From assembly GCA_018069525.1 (NCBI GenBank), contig JAGPUQ010000027.1:54010-118009 (forward strand): DNA of 64,000 nt. Reading direction: 5' to 3'. Positions within the stretch are counted from its first letter, which is position 1, and each line of letters opens with the position of its first letter. The notes below the pieces were generated by a model. It did not search any database. It was not told where the DNA came from and saw only the letters and a program-made list of their open reading frames with translations. The position numbers and the translations under genes are program-made. This document shows, one piece after another, positions 56,601-63,994 of the stretch. The DNA is from Porticoccaceae bacterium (GTDB lineage: Bacteria > Pseudomonadota > Gammaproteobacteria > Pseudomonadales > Porticoccaceae).

Positions 56601-57551
56601 TTACAATAAACTCTTAAGCGTTTGGTCTTTCTCGCTCACATTAAAACACTGCCCATCGTCCGCAAATTCCAATGGGCCGGCATAGCGTTTTCTGATTTCT
56701 ATTTCCGATGCCTTCTCGCGTCCCAGCGTGCGACTCATACGGTGTGACAGCACTAACTGTTTCACCTTTGCCTCCGCTGCGATCTCACCTATCACCGAGG
56801 GTGGCATATGCAGCTTTCGCGCAACACCTTTGGCTTCCTGCGGAACCGCATGATGGGCTACTAGCAGATCCGCTCCTGCCGCCAGTGTCGGCAAGGTATC
56901 CTTGTCTCCATTCATATCGCCGCTAAAAACAATCGCCCGCCCGCCAATATCAATACGCCAGGCCAGCGCAGGTAGCGGGCCATGGTGTACCGCTACCGCT
57001 GTGATATTGAAGTCTTTACTCGCCAGTACCTCTTGCACAGCAGTACCGCTTACGGGCACATCGTGGGCTTGTAGACGATAAGCTCCCTCACCCGTCAAAT
57101 AATCTGACAGATAATGATATGCACCGGTAGGGTTAGCAAACAGCGTTTGAACAAATGCAGTGGCACCCGGTATCAGCGTATTTCCACTGGGGCCGTACAA
57201 GGGCAAATCACTCGTGCGATCGGTAAAAAAAGAGCCTTTGATCAGCGCCGGTAAATCCGCACTGTGATCCACATGAAGATGGCTGAGCAACACCACCTCT
57301 AAATCCTCTATGCGCGCACCGCTCTCCTCATAGCGCAACATACTCCCGGGGCCCATATCGATCATTATTCGTGCGCGGCCATTCTGCCACACAAGATAGC
57401 CGCTGGAAGCACGCTTATCCGCTACCTCCGGCCCGCCAGACCCCAGCACCTGCACGCAGACACCGGAGGTCCCACAACAGGGTTCGGCATAAGTTAAAAA
57501 AGACGTTGTTAACAGCAGGGAACCCACGATGTACAGTATTTTGAATTTCAT
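56601..57551 (-). CDS. Secreted MBL-fold metallo-hydrolase
   Basis: A 316-residue metallo-beta-lactamase-fold protein. The zinc motif is LLSHLHVDHSADLP, followed by VFSGDMNGDKD and a C-terminal QLVLSHRMSRTLG histidine. It has an N-terminal signal peptide (LYIVGSLLLTTSFLTYA), so it is exported, unlike RNase Z which it resembles in sequence layout (GSGGPEVADKRASSGYLV). It may act on a small organic ester, such as a sulfate or lactone. The ATG at 57551 has GGAGG nine bases upstream. It converges with ftsN. Confidence 0.82.
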   Translation of the reverse strand: MKFKILYIVGSLLLTTSFLTYAEPCCGTSGVCVQVLGSGGPEVADKRASSGYLVWQNGRARIMIDMGPGSMLRYEESGARIEDLEVVLLSHLHVDHSADLPALIKGSFFTDRTSDLPLYGPSGNTLIPGATAFVQTLFANPTGAYHYLSDYLTGEGAYRLQAHDVPVSGTAVQEVLASKDFNITAVAVHHGPLPALAWRIDIGGRAIVFSGDMNGDKDTLPTLAAGADLLVAHHAVPQEAKGVARKLHMPPSVIGEIAAEAKVKQLVLSHRMSRTLGREKASEIEIRKRYAGPLEFADDGQCFNVSEKDQTLKSLL

Positions 57552-57588
57552 CAGAATAAGCCTCCAATACAATTAGGGATTAAATGGA

Positions 57589-57615
57589 GAAAAACGTCCA
57601 CCATTGCGATGGTGG
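57589..57615 (-). terminator. Probable terminator at the distal end of the cassette array
   Basis: The stem CCACCAT/ATGGTGG (57598-57604, 57609-57615) with a 4-nt loop is followed on the minus strand by ACGTTTTTC. It would stop transcripts leaving the array before the MBL hydrolase gene. Confidence 0.7.
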
Positions 57616-57741
57616 CTTGGTAAAGGCCGCCAACCTGCTCGATTCTACGTTATTTACTTATCGAGCAATCACAAGGAAGCCATGCTTGACTGCAAGACCT
57701 AACCCTGGCTCTTTGGACGGTAACGACGTTTAATAAACTTG

Positions 57742-58059
57742 TTATAAGCTTTTACCACGCAGCTTCTCCCTTAATGCCCTTACCCCCACTGGCTTTAGCG
57801 AGCAATATTTTGCAAATACTAGTTCAGCCAAAAATGGTACCAATATTAGAACTATGCCAAATACCACCCAACTTTGAAGATACAGCCCAAAAACGATAGC
57901 AAAAGTTGGTATAAAAGCGCCACCAAACGCTAACACCCACTTAGATAGTGATGTGTACTCATATGAAAAGAAGCATTTTTCACAATGCATCCTGCTAGAA
58001 AAAGAAAGCACCTTTACTTTTACTGCTTCTTCACTGCACTTGGGGCATTTCCTCATCAT
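57742..58059 (-). CDS. Small zinc-ribbon membrane protein (last cassette)
   Basis: A 105-residue protein. The N-terminal cytoplasmic part has two CxxC pairs (RKCPKCSEEAV and HCEKCFFSY) that should bind one zinc; two membrane helices follow (about residues 43-60 and 65-85), then a basic tail. I do not recognise a family; the layout resembles the small protein at 62979. It starts with ATG-ATG a few bases after the R' of attC-1. Its stop lies in a TTATAAC motif like an R'', but the rest of that attC is short or degraded. Confidence 0.75.
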   Translation of the reverse strand: MMRKCPKCSEEAVKVKVLSFSSRMHCEKCFFSYEYTSLSKWVLAFGGAFIPTFAIVFGLYLQSWVVFGIVLILVPFLAELVFAKYCSLKPVGVRALREKLRGKSL

Positions 58060-58062
58060 GAC

Positions 58063-58125
58063 TTATAACGCTCGGTTAATTTGGGCCGCGCTTTTTGTGG
58101 CGTCAAATTGAACCGCTTGTTAACT
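58063..58125 (-). repeat. attC-1 (recombination site of the VOC cassette)
   Basis: A 63-bp imperfect palindrome. On the gene strand it begins AGTTAACAAGCGGTTCAAT and ends TTAACCGAGCGTTATAA; the outer arms pair with a one-base bulge (GCGGTTCAATTTG with CAAATTAACCG), as in attC sites with an extrahelical base. The VOC stop TAA lies inside R''. Confidence 0.8.
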
Positions 58126-58515
58126 GTTTGCTGGTTGATGAAATTCGATAACATTACTATCAGGATCTCTTATAAAAAAGAACTTGGCACCTTCGAATTC
58201 AACCTCTCCAGTTACTGTAATACCTAGCCCTCTAACAGATTTTAATGCTGATTCGGCGCTAGTTACTTCTAATGCAACATGAGTATAACCAGTATTCTTT
58301 TTAGGAGTGTCCATAAGAACATTTTCTGTGCACTCAGCATCCGCGTTGAGAATGAAATTTATATTAACACCTGACGGATGTTCCATAATTGCAACTGGTT
58401 CCGGCCCAACGGGCCCAGCTATAAATATGAACCCTAGTTTCTCGTAAAACGCTCTGGAGGTATTTAGGTCTTTAACTCTTAAACCAAGGTGATTGATTCT
58501 GGTAATTTCTTTCAC
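58120..58515 (-). CDS. VOC family protein (glyoxalase/dioxygenase-like), cassette gene
   Basis: A 131-residue vicinal-oxygen-chelate protein with the two beta-alpha-beta-beta-beta modules: INHLGLRVKDLNTSRAFYEK and then YTHVALEVTSAESALK. The metal ligands are the histidine in NHLGL, the histidine in THVALE and the glutamate in DSNVIEFHQP. Such proteins are glyoxalases, dioxygenases or bleomycin/fosfomycin resistance proteins, and are common integron cargo. The start is GTG. A resistance role is possible but not shown. Confidence 0.8.
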   Translation of the reverse strand: MKEITRINHLGLRVKDLNTSRAFYEKLGFIFIAGPVGPEPVAIMEHPSGVNINFILNADAECTENVLMDTPKKNTGYTHVALEVTSAESALKSVRGLGITVTGEVEFEGAKFFFIRDPDSNVIEFHQPANS

Positions 58516-58540
58516 TATATATTTCCCATATTCATAGAGA

Positions 58541-58602
58541 GTTAACGATTGAAGTAACAGGCGCGCGATTTTTGCGCGTCCTGGTTGACTGACTTGTTCG
58601 TG
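58541..58602 (-). repeat. attC-2 (recombination site of the lipoprotein cassette)
   Basis: A 62-bp palindrome between the 58609 and 58120 genes. On the gene strand it runs from CACGAACAAGTCAG to TTCAATCGTTAAC; the inner stem CAGGACGCGC/GCGCGCCTG pairs with one extrahelical A around an AAAAATC loop. Confidence 0.75.
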
Positions 58603-58608
58603 CGCGAC

Positions 58609-59025
58609 TTACCGCAACTGCTCAGGACACGCATTGCTTTTCCCACGATTTAGAATAATATACGCTTTGCTGTCAAATTCTCTACTATCTGTATTATTGG
58701 AAAGGTAAGTTTCATAACCTTCTTTTGAAACACACCAATTCCAGAAAAATATTTCAGCACCATGAAGCATGATTGCCTCCGTGCGCCATTCTCTTAAACT
58801 TTGGAAGTTTGCCTTACCGTCAGCATCCGTTTTAACTGAATTTCTACTCTTCTCATATCCATATGGATATGAACTTGCGATTAAGTTAACTTCGGCTCCC
58901 TCAATGGGATCTTCGGCTGTATCAACAACCATCACTCCAGAGCTAGGCTGTAGCGTCTTATATACCGGATAAGGCACACAACCCGACAAAATAATTAAAC
59001 TCAGTAAACACCATGCGTATTTCAT
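58609..59025 (-). CDS. Lipoprotein with carboxypeptidase-regulatory-like fold, cassette gene
   Basis: A 138-residue protein with a lipoprotein signal peptide (AWCLLSLIILSGCVPY, cysteine at about residue 16). The mature part has the pattern MVVDTAEDPIEGAEVNL, then KTDADGKANF, which resembles a carboxypeptidase-regulatory / Cna-B-like beta domain. Function unknown. The ATG at 59025 (MKYAWC) directly follows the R' of attC-3; a longer reading frame would start inside the attC and is not used. Confidence 0.75.
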   Translation of the reverse strand: MKYAWCLLSLIILSGCVPYPVYKTLQPSSGVMVVDTAEDPIEGAEVNLIASSYPYGYEKSRNSVKTDADGKANFQSLREWRTEAIMLHGAEIFFWNWCVSKEGYETYLSNNTDSREFDSKAYIILNRGKSNACPEQLR

Positions 59026-59031
59026 TTTTCG

Positions 59032-59103
59032 CTCTAACGCCAAGCTTTGCGGTTGTTTTTGAGCGCTAGCGAAAAAGCAATCCGAAACAGCGCTTTGTTA
59101 GTG
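59032..59103 (-). repeat. attC-3 (recombination site of the 59122 cassette)
   Basis: A 72-bp palindrome. The gene strand begins CACTAACAAAGCGCTGTTTC and ends CAAAGCTTGGCGTTAGAG, the classic TAACAAAGCG ... GCGTTAG ends of attC sites. The arms pair imperfectly, with a central variable part. Confidence 0.85.
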
Positions 59104-59121
59104 GGCTAAATTACTACGTGC

Positions 59122-59517
59122 CTAATTGCACCTGATATGTACACTTTTATCTCCCGAACCCTCATGACTAACTAAATCATTTCCATGCGGAACAAAAGTT
59201 GCACTTTTACAATAGCCTAATGCTATTACGTGTTCGATAGCAAACTGTGAAAATATTAGTTTCGTCTTTTCTGATAATGGCTTTTTGGCATTCTCGGCGC
59301 CAACAACATCCTGGAATTTCCCCCAGCCTACTGTCACTTCGAAATCATTGGTTTTACCAGATTCTGCTGTGAGCCACCCACATGGTAAAACTGGGTTTGA
59401 CGGAGGTTCACATGCTGTAATATCCAAAGGTCTTACTTCAAGTTTATTTTTAACAGAGGGCAAATACGCACAAGAAGTAAAAATAAGAAACACTAGTGCA
59501 CTCGCGATTACTCTCAT
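59122..59517 (-). CDS. Putative lipoprotein, cassette gene
   Basis: A 131-residue protein with a lipoprotein signal peptide (VIASALVFLIFTSCAYL, cysteine at about residue 15). The mature part contains four further cysteines (TACEPP, LPCGW, GYCKSA, HIRCN), which could form two disulfides. No family recognised. The ATG at 59517 is used; a GTG at 59526 lies inside attC-4. Confidence 0.7.
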   Translation of the reverse strand: MRVIASALVFLIFTSCAYLPSVKNKLEVRPLDITACEPPSNPVLPCGWLTAESGKTNDFEVTVGWGKFQDVVGAENAKKPLSEKTKLIFSQFAIEHVIALGYCKSATFVPHGNDLVSHEGSGDKSVHIRCN

Positions 59518-59523
59518 ATGGCT

Positions 59524-59571
59524 CACTAACGCCCAAAGCAGCGGTTTATCCGCTGCCTTTGCTGGTTATGT
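59524..59571 (-). repeat. attC-4 (recombination site of the first cassette)
   Basis: A short 48-bp site. The gene strand begins ACATAACCAGCAAAG and ends TTTGGGCGTTAGTG. The stem CAAAGGCAGCGG/CCGCTGCTTTG has one extrahelical base around an ATAAA loop. The stop of the 59566 gene is the TAA in ACATAAC. Confidence 0.8.
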
Positions 59572-59919
59572 GCATCCACGATAAATAACTCTCATTTTAT
59601 TATTTGGTAACTCTTCACCCCCGATAGCTGAAATGTGACGCCATGCGCCTTGATAGGTTGTTAACGCATCGTCCAAGCTTCGATTAGATGAGGTAAGTAA
59701 TATTTGAAGAATACCAACGTACATGCCGTAAGCCAGAGTAATGATGCTATTGATTGGACTCCGCTTTCTGCGGAATAAAGCAAATAGTTTATTGAGGCGC
59801 TGAATGCAATTATAGAATCGTTTCTTATGCTGGCGCTCGATTATAAATGACACCGAACCCTTCTCATTGAGTATTCTAAAATACCCCTCAAACCTATTTG
59901 GTAATTGTTCTGTATTCAT
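59566..59919 (-). CDS. Protein of unknown function, first cassette gene
   Basis: A 117-residue, rather basic protein. A hydrophobic middle (SIITLAYGMYVGILQILL) suggests one membrane-associated helix; flanking parts are Arg/Lys-rich (RQHKKRFYNCIQRLNK, FRRKRSP). No family recognised. It begins 14 bases after the proximal R' motif and ends in attC-4, the normal geometry of a cassette gene. No clear Shine-Dalgarno. Confidence 0.6.
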   Translation of the reverse strand: MNTEQLPNRFEGYFRILNEKGSVSFIIERQHKKRFYNCIQRLNKLFALFRRKRSPINSIITLAYGMYVGILQILLTSSNRSLDDALTTYQGAWRHISAIGGEELPNNKMRVIYRGCT

Positions 59920-60271
59920 TGTCTATAATGCCACATAACAGTTAATTATAAGGACTTCGGCACTATATCACTCTGGCACCCTATCCTAGGACGGAAAGTA
60001 TGGCCTTTGATTTTATTATCTTTAGAAATAATAACTTGGCGATATTTAGATATTTTATAAGCCAACATAACGTGTCACCCTCTGATATTTTTATGTTTTT
60101 CTTTGTCCGCCTATCATATTCGAGTATGCTTAATAATCAACAGCTTACTCTCTTTCTGGATGCGTTATGCGGACACTTTCCGCTGATCTTGGCAGCTTGT
60201 TGAATTAGCTTTAACTTCAGCTACCGTAGTATCAAAAAAATTCCGTATATCAAAATCCATTAACACTTGAC
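59920..60271. other. Boundary region between cassette array and alr
   Basis: A 352-bp AT-rich stretch. It contains the boundary R' motif (59933-59939), a second ACATAACG motif (60065-60072), an inverted CGTTATG copy (60163-60169) and a promoter-like sequence. An open frame of 67 codons on the plus strand (60000-60203) has no RBS or recognisable product and is not called. This is where an attI site would be expected. Confidence 0.6.
60113..60140 (-). promoter_or_regulatory. Possible promoter reading into the cassette array
   Basis: On the minus strand TTGATT, a 16-bp spacer and TATGAT give a fair sigma-70 match directed at the first cassette gene, about 200 bp away. It occupies the place of the Pc promoter in integrons. 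Confidence 0.45.
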
Positions 60272-61426
60272 TCAAGTAAGTACTTCCACCGCCACCCTTT
60301 CAGCAACACCCGTCAACAATTCATAAGCAATCGTACCCGCATGGTTTGCCACTTCCCAAACCGGTAGGCCTTCACCCCACAGCGTTACGGAATCACCCTC
60401 GCCGTACTCTGGCAGGTCGGTCAAATCGACGGCGAGCATATCCATAGAGACTCTGCCTAGTAAGCGCGAAGGTTTACCTTCTACCAGCACTGGCGTACCC
60501 GTCGGCGCATGGCGGGGGTAACCGTCGCCGTAACCAATAGCGACAATGCCCGCGCGCATGGGTCGATCGGCGATCCAGTCTTTGCCATACCCGGTACTGT
60601 CGCCGGGTTTGAGTATGCGGGTACTGATAATTCGGGAGCTCAGAGTCATCACCGGCAGTAAGTCGTCGGCTACGGGATGTTCGTTAACCAAAGGATTCAC
60701 GCCGTAGAGCATGATGCCGGGCCGCACCCAGTCACCGAGTATTTTGCTATCTCCAGCTTTCGCGGCCATGGCGGTGGGCAAGGCAACCAAGGCGGCGGAG
60801 TTAGCGATGCAGGTCTCGATGTCGCTCTGGAGTAACTTCGACGGCAGTTGTTTACGGACCTGGTTGAATACGTCGAGCTGTTGCTGATTGGCGTTATGCT
60901 CTGGGGTATCGGCACAGGCGAAGTGGGTCATTAGGCGGAGCTCGCCCACATTGTCTGAGGCGGCGAGCCGTTGCTGAACCGCCGCTGCCTGTTCGGCGGG
61001 TATGCCTAAGCGCTGCATTCCCGTATCGACTTTGAGCCAGACGTTAATGGTGCGCGAGCTAAGCTCCCCTACAAACCGGGCGATTAACAATTGCTGTACC
61101 TGTTGCTCGCTGTGGATGACGATATCGAGACGTTCGTGGGCGATGATCTCCAGCTCGGCGGGATCAAAAAAACCTTCGAGTAAGACGATTCGCCGGGTAA
61201 TGCCCGCCGCGCGTAGCTCGAGGGCTTCGTCCACGCTGGCAACCGCAAACGCATCGGCAGTGGAGCTTTCGTGAGATAAGGCCTGGGCGACTCTCACCGC
61301 GCCGTGGCCGTAACCATTCGCCTTAATCACTGCCATCACCTGGGACTTGCCTGCGTAGCGTTTAGCGACGGCAAGGTTGTGACGCAGGTGGGCTAAATTG
61401 ATGACCATTTTGGTGGGGCGACTCAT
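60272..61426 (-). CDS. alr: Alanine racemase
   Basis: A 384-residue fold-type III PLP enzyme that makes D-alanine for peptidoglycan. The PLP lysine is in MAVIKANGYGHGAVRVA near the N-terminus and the catalytic tyrosine region is VNPLVNEHP/RPGIMLYG; the C-terminal beta domain begins near MTLSSRIISTRILKPGD. It stands alone on the minus strand next to the cassette array, with a 14-bp repeat array upstream. Confidence 0.96.
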   Translation of the reverse strand: MSRPTKMVINLAHLRHNLAVAKRYAGKSQVMAVIKANGYGHGAVRVAQALSHESSTADAFAVASVDEALELRAAGITRRIVLLEGFFDPAELEIIAHERLDIVIHSEQQVQQLLIARFVGELSSRTINVWLKVDTGMQRLGIPAEQAAAVQQRLAASDNVGELRLMTHFACADTPEHNANQQQLDVFNQVRKQLPSKLLQSDIETCIANSAALVALPTAMAAKAGDSKILGDWVRPGIMLYGVNPLVNEHPVADDLLPVMTLSSRIISTRILKPGDSTGYGKDWIADRPMRAGIVAIGYGDGYPRHAPTGTPVLVEGKPSRLLGRVSMDMLAVDLTDLPEYGEGDSVTLWGEGLPVWEVANHAGTIAYELLTGVAERVAVEVLT

Positions 61427-61438
61427 AAAGGCTTCCGC

Positions 61439-61536
61439 TGCTTCCTTAGAATTGATTTATTAGAACTGCTTCGTTAAAACTGATTGGTTAAAGCTGCTCT
61501 ACTAAGACTGGCCTGTTAAAGCTTGTCTGTAACTAT
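61439..61536. repeat. 14-bp degenerate tandem repeat, seven copies
   Basis: Seven consecutive 14-bp units (for example TGATTTATTAGAAC, TGCTTCGTTAAAAC, TGATTGGTTAAAGC, TGCTCTACTAAGAC) lie between the divergent alr and acyl-CoA dehydrogenase genes. TG at positions 1-2 and TTA/CTA at 8-10 recur in nearly all. Confidence 0.9.
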
Positions 61537-61701
61537 GGTCGCAGGCTGTCAGGCTAGACGCAAGTAAGGTAAAACCAGGTACTTGATAGGACAGGACGCG
61601 AGCAAACCGTGACCACCACGGCTGCGTCCATTACAATTGCGCCCAAGGTATACATTCTATTATTTCCGCATATCAGCGAACACAACGACTTGGAGTACTT
61701 C

Positions 61702-62883
61702 ATGGCTGGCGACTGGGCAACATTTAACTGGGAAGACCCGTTTCTAATCGAGCAGCAGCTCAGCGACGAGGAGCGCATGGTGCGCGACACCGCTCGGCAA
61801 TACGCGCAGGAAAAACTTCAGCCCAGAGTGCAAATGGGCTTTCGCAACGAAACCACGGATCGCGATATTTTTAACGAGATGGGCGAACTCGGTTTACTGG
61901 GTTCAACGATTCACGGTTACGGCTGCCCCGGCGTGAACTACGTTAGTTACGGGCTGATTGCGCGAGAAGTCGAGCGCGTGGATTCCGGCTTTCGCTCGAT
62001 GATGAGTGTGCAATCCAGCCTGGTGATGTATCCCATTTACACCTACGGCACCGAGGCGCAACGGGAAAAATACCTGCCCAAACTCGCCAGCGGCGAATGG
62101 GTGGGTTGCTTTGGCCTCACCGAACCGGATCACGGCTCGGACCCCGGCGGTATGCTGACCCGTGCGCGCAGTGTCGATGGCGGCTATCAGCTCACGGGCA
62201 ACAAAATGTGGATCACCAACTCCCCCATCGCCGATGTATTTGTGGTGTGGGCCAAAACCGATGACGGCATTATTCGCGGCTTTGTACTGGAAAAAGGCAT
62301 GGCCGGTTTAAGCGCACCGAAAATTGAAGGTAAACTCGCTTTGCGCGCCTCCATCACCGGTGAAATTGTGATGGACGAGGTATTTGTTCCCGAAGAAAAT
62401 CTGCTGCCCAATGTACAAGGTTTAAAAGGCCCCTTCGGCTGCCTGAACAGCGCACGGCTGGGGATTTCCTGGGGTTCACTAGGTGCGGCGGAGGCCTGCT
62501 GGCACACCGCTCGGCAATACACCATGGAGCGCAAGCAGTTCGATCGACCGCTGGCACAGAACCAGCTGATTCAATTTAAGCTCGCCAATATGCAAACCGA
62601 AATCAGCCTTGGCCTGCTCGGCTCCCTCGCGGCCACCCGCCTGAAAGATCAGGGACAACTTGCGCCAGAATTAATCTCGATGATGAAACGCAATAACTGT
62701 AGTAAGTCGCTAGACATTGCCCGCACGGCGCGGGATATGCTCGGCGGCAACGGCATCTCCGACGAGTACCCGGTGATGCGCCATATGGTGAATTTAGAAG
62801 TGGTGAATACCTACGAGGGCACTGCGGATATCCACGCACTCATTTTGGGAAGAGCACAGACGGGTTTACAGGCGTTTATGTAA
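61702..62883 (+). CDS. gcdH: Acyl-CoA dehydrogenase, glutaryl-CoA dehydrogenase type
   Basis: A 393-residue flavoenzyme. Markers are the N-terminal [54 protein letters not shown], and the catalytic glutamate in [18 protein letters not shown]; these match glutaryl-CoA dehydrogenase, which makes crotonyl-CoA in lysine and tryptophan breakdown. The ATG at 61702 has GGAG six bases upstream; a GTG at 61609 would add an unusual extension. It stands alone; no LysR neighbour. Confidence 0.92.
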   Translation: MAGDWATFNWEDPFLIEQQLSDEERMVRDTARQYAQEKLQPRVQMGFRNETTDRDIFNEMGELGLLGSTIHGYGCPGVNYVSYGLIAREVERVDSGFRSMMSVQSSLVMYPIYTYGTEAQREKYLPKLASGEWVGCFGLTEPDHGSDPGGMLTRARSVDGGYQLTGNKMWITNSPIADVFVVWAKTDDGIIRGFVLEKGMAGLSAPKIEGKLALRASITGEIVMDEVFVPEENLLPNVQGLKGPFGCLNSARLGISWGSLGAAEACWHTARQYTMERKQFDRPLAQNQLIQFKLANMQTEISLGLLGSLAATRLKDQGQLAPELISMMKRNNCSKSLDIARTARDMLGGNGISDEYPVMRHMVNLEVVNTYEGTADIHALILGRAQTGLQAFM

Positions 62884-62978
62884 AGCCTTTACCGCAGATA
62901 GTTGTGTGGCACAGGGGCTGTGACATAGGGGTTACGGCATAGAGATTGTCGAATGGAGACGTTAGAAAAGGAGCGACG

Positions 62979-63290
62979 ATGAACTTCAGCTTCAGTCGAA
63001 ATCCAAATAACTTAAAGTGCCCAGCCTGCGGTACCAAGGTGCCGTTTGTCACTTACATTCAGGTTATCACTTGCCCGGTATGCGCCTGCAGGATAAGAGC
63101 GAGCAAACAACATAGGCAATTAAAGCTTGCCGGTGTATTTTTTCTAGTTCTACCGGGCGTTTTGGTATTTGTTTTGGATTTAGAGCTGGACACCCCTAAA
63201 ACCATAGCCACCGTTTTTTCCTTATTGCTAGGGCTTGCGCTGTTCATGTTCGCCAACGGAAAAGCGGATATGCTTGAGATTGACGAGTAA
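62979..63290 (+). CDS. Small zinc-ribbon membrane protein
   Basis: A 103-residue protein. The N-terminus has two CxxC pairs (LKCPACGTKV and ITCPVCACRI) likely to bind zinc, followed by two membrane helices (about residues 47-65 and 74-91) and a short acidic tail. AAGGAGCGACG precedes the ATG at 62979. Family not recognised. The layout parallels the cassette protein at 57742, though the sequences differ. Confidence 0.75.
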   Translation: MNFSFSRNPNNLKCPACGTKVPFVTYIQVITCPVCACRIRASKQHRQLKLAGVFFLVLPGVLVFVLDLELDTPKTIATVFSLLLGLALFMFANGKADMLEIDE

Positions 63291-63346
63291 TATTACTAAC
63301 AATAGTGACTCACAAAAATAAATAGCCCTAATTCGCTCTAGTCTAT

Positions 63347-63994
63347 TTACTCACCGAGCTTTGTTTTTCGTCTTCCTACTCGCCTTGAACGATGCCGCTC
63401 CACCCGCTGCCGAATGGCCGCTTTCTGCCGCCTGACAATTTCTCTGGCGTGAAACAGGGTCGGCACGTTGTAGTACTTACGGTTCAGCATAAACGTGATA
63501 ATAAGTTCTTCTATCGCCACCCAAATATGGAACAGCACCACTATTCGAAATAACAGGGACATATCGTAGAGCACTAATAAATAGTAGGCGGGAGCCATAA
63601 GTACCGCTGATATTTTTGCGGCCCAGGTGTGATAGTTGGGGAACTCGCCGAATTTGAGCAAGCTGGTAACGGTCGGAATCAAGTAGAAGAATACGGCCAG
63701 ATATAAAAACCAGGATTCTTGTTGATAAATCTCCGGCCACAACCACATCAAGCCGAACACCATCGCGCCATAGGTAAAAAAGTCACCCCAGCTATCGAGT
63801 TTGGCACCCAACGGCGTGGTCTGATTGAGCTTGCGAGCCAGGTAGCCGTCGAAATAATCAGTGCTCAGGCTCGCTGCTAACACGTAAAGAAACGGCGCTT
63901 GTAAGCCCTTATTGGCGCAATAGAGCAGCACCGGCACCAGTGCGAGCCGGGTCATGCTAAGGCTATTAGGAATATTGATAATACGTGTGGACAT
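63347..63994 (-). CDS. CDP-alcohol phosphatidyltransferase family protein
   Basis: A 215-residue membrane enzyme. The family signature is DYFDGYLARKLNQTTPLG followed by AKLDSWGDF, i.e. DGxxAR-(8)-GxxxDxxxD, which binds CDP-diacylglycerol and a metal. Four to six helices follow. Members make phosphatidylglycerophosphate, phosphatidylserine or phosphatidylcholine; the acceptor alcohol cannot be chosen from sequence. The C-terminus is very basic (RQRVERHRSRRVGRRK). The start lies at 63994, six bases from the window end. Confidence 0.85.
   Translation of the reverse strand: MSTRIINIPNSLSMTRLALVPVLLYCANKGLQAPFLYVLAASLSTDYFDGYLARKLNQTTPLGAKLDSWGDFFTYGAMVFGLMWLWPEIYQQESWFLYLAVFFYLIPTVTSLLKFGEFPNYHTWAAKISAVLMAPAYYLLVLYDMSLLFRIVVLFHIWVAIEELIITFMLNRKYYNVPTLFHAREIVRRQKAAIRQRVERHRSRRVGRRKTKLGE

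Larger units (their letters stand above)
57700..59940 (-). mobile_element. Integron gene-cassette array without integrase (CALIN-like)
   Basis: Five small minus-strand genes are separated by four imperfect palindromes with attC layout, with a degraded site at the distal end and a boundary R'-like motif (GTTATGT, 59933-59939) at the proximal end. In each unit the gene stop lies in or just before R'' and the next gene starts a few bases after R'. Gene content (a VOC protein, two lipoproteins, a zinc-ribbon membrane protein and an unknown) and AT-rich base use are typical of chromosomal cassettes. There is no tyrosine recombinase in the window; alr lies upstream on the same strand. Site recognition is by eye, not by a covariance-model search. 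Confidence 0.8.

Noticed and set aside
60000..60203. 67-codon plus-strand frame beside the cassette array
   Set aside because: No RBS, no recognisable domain, and antisense to the likely array promoter; not an integrase remnant that I can recognise.
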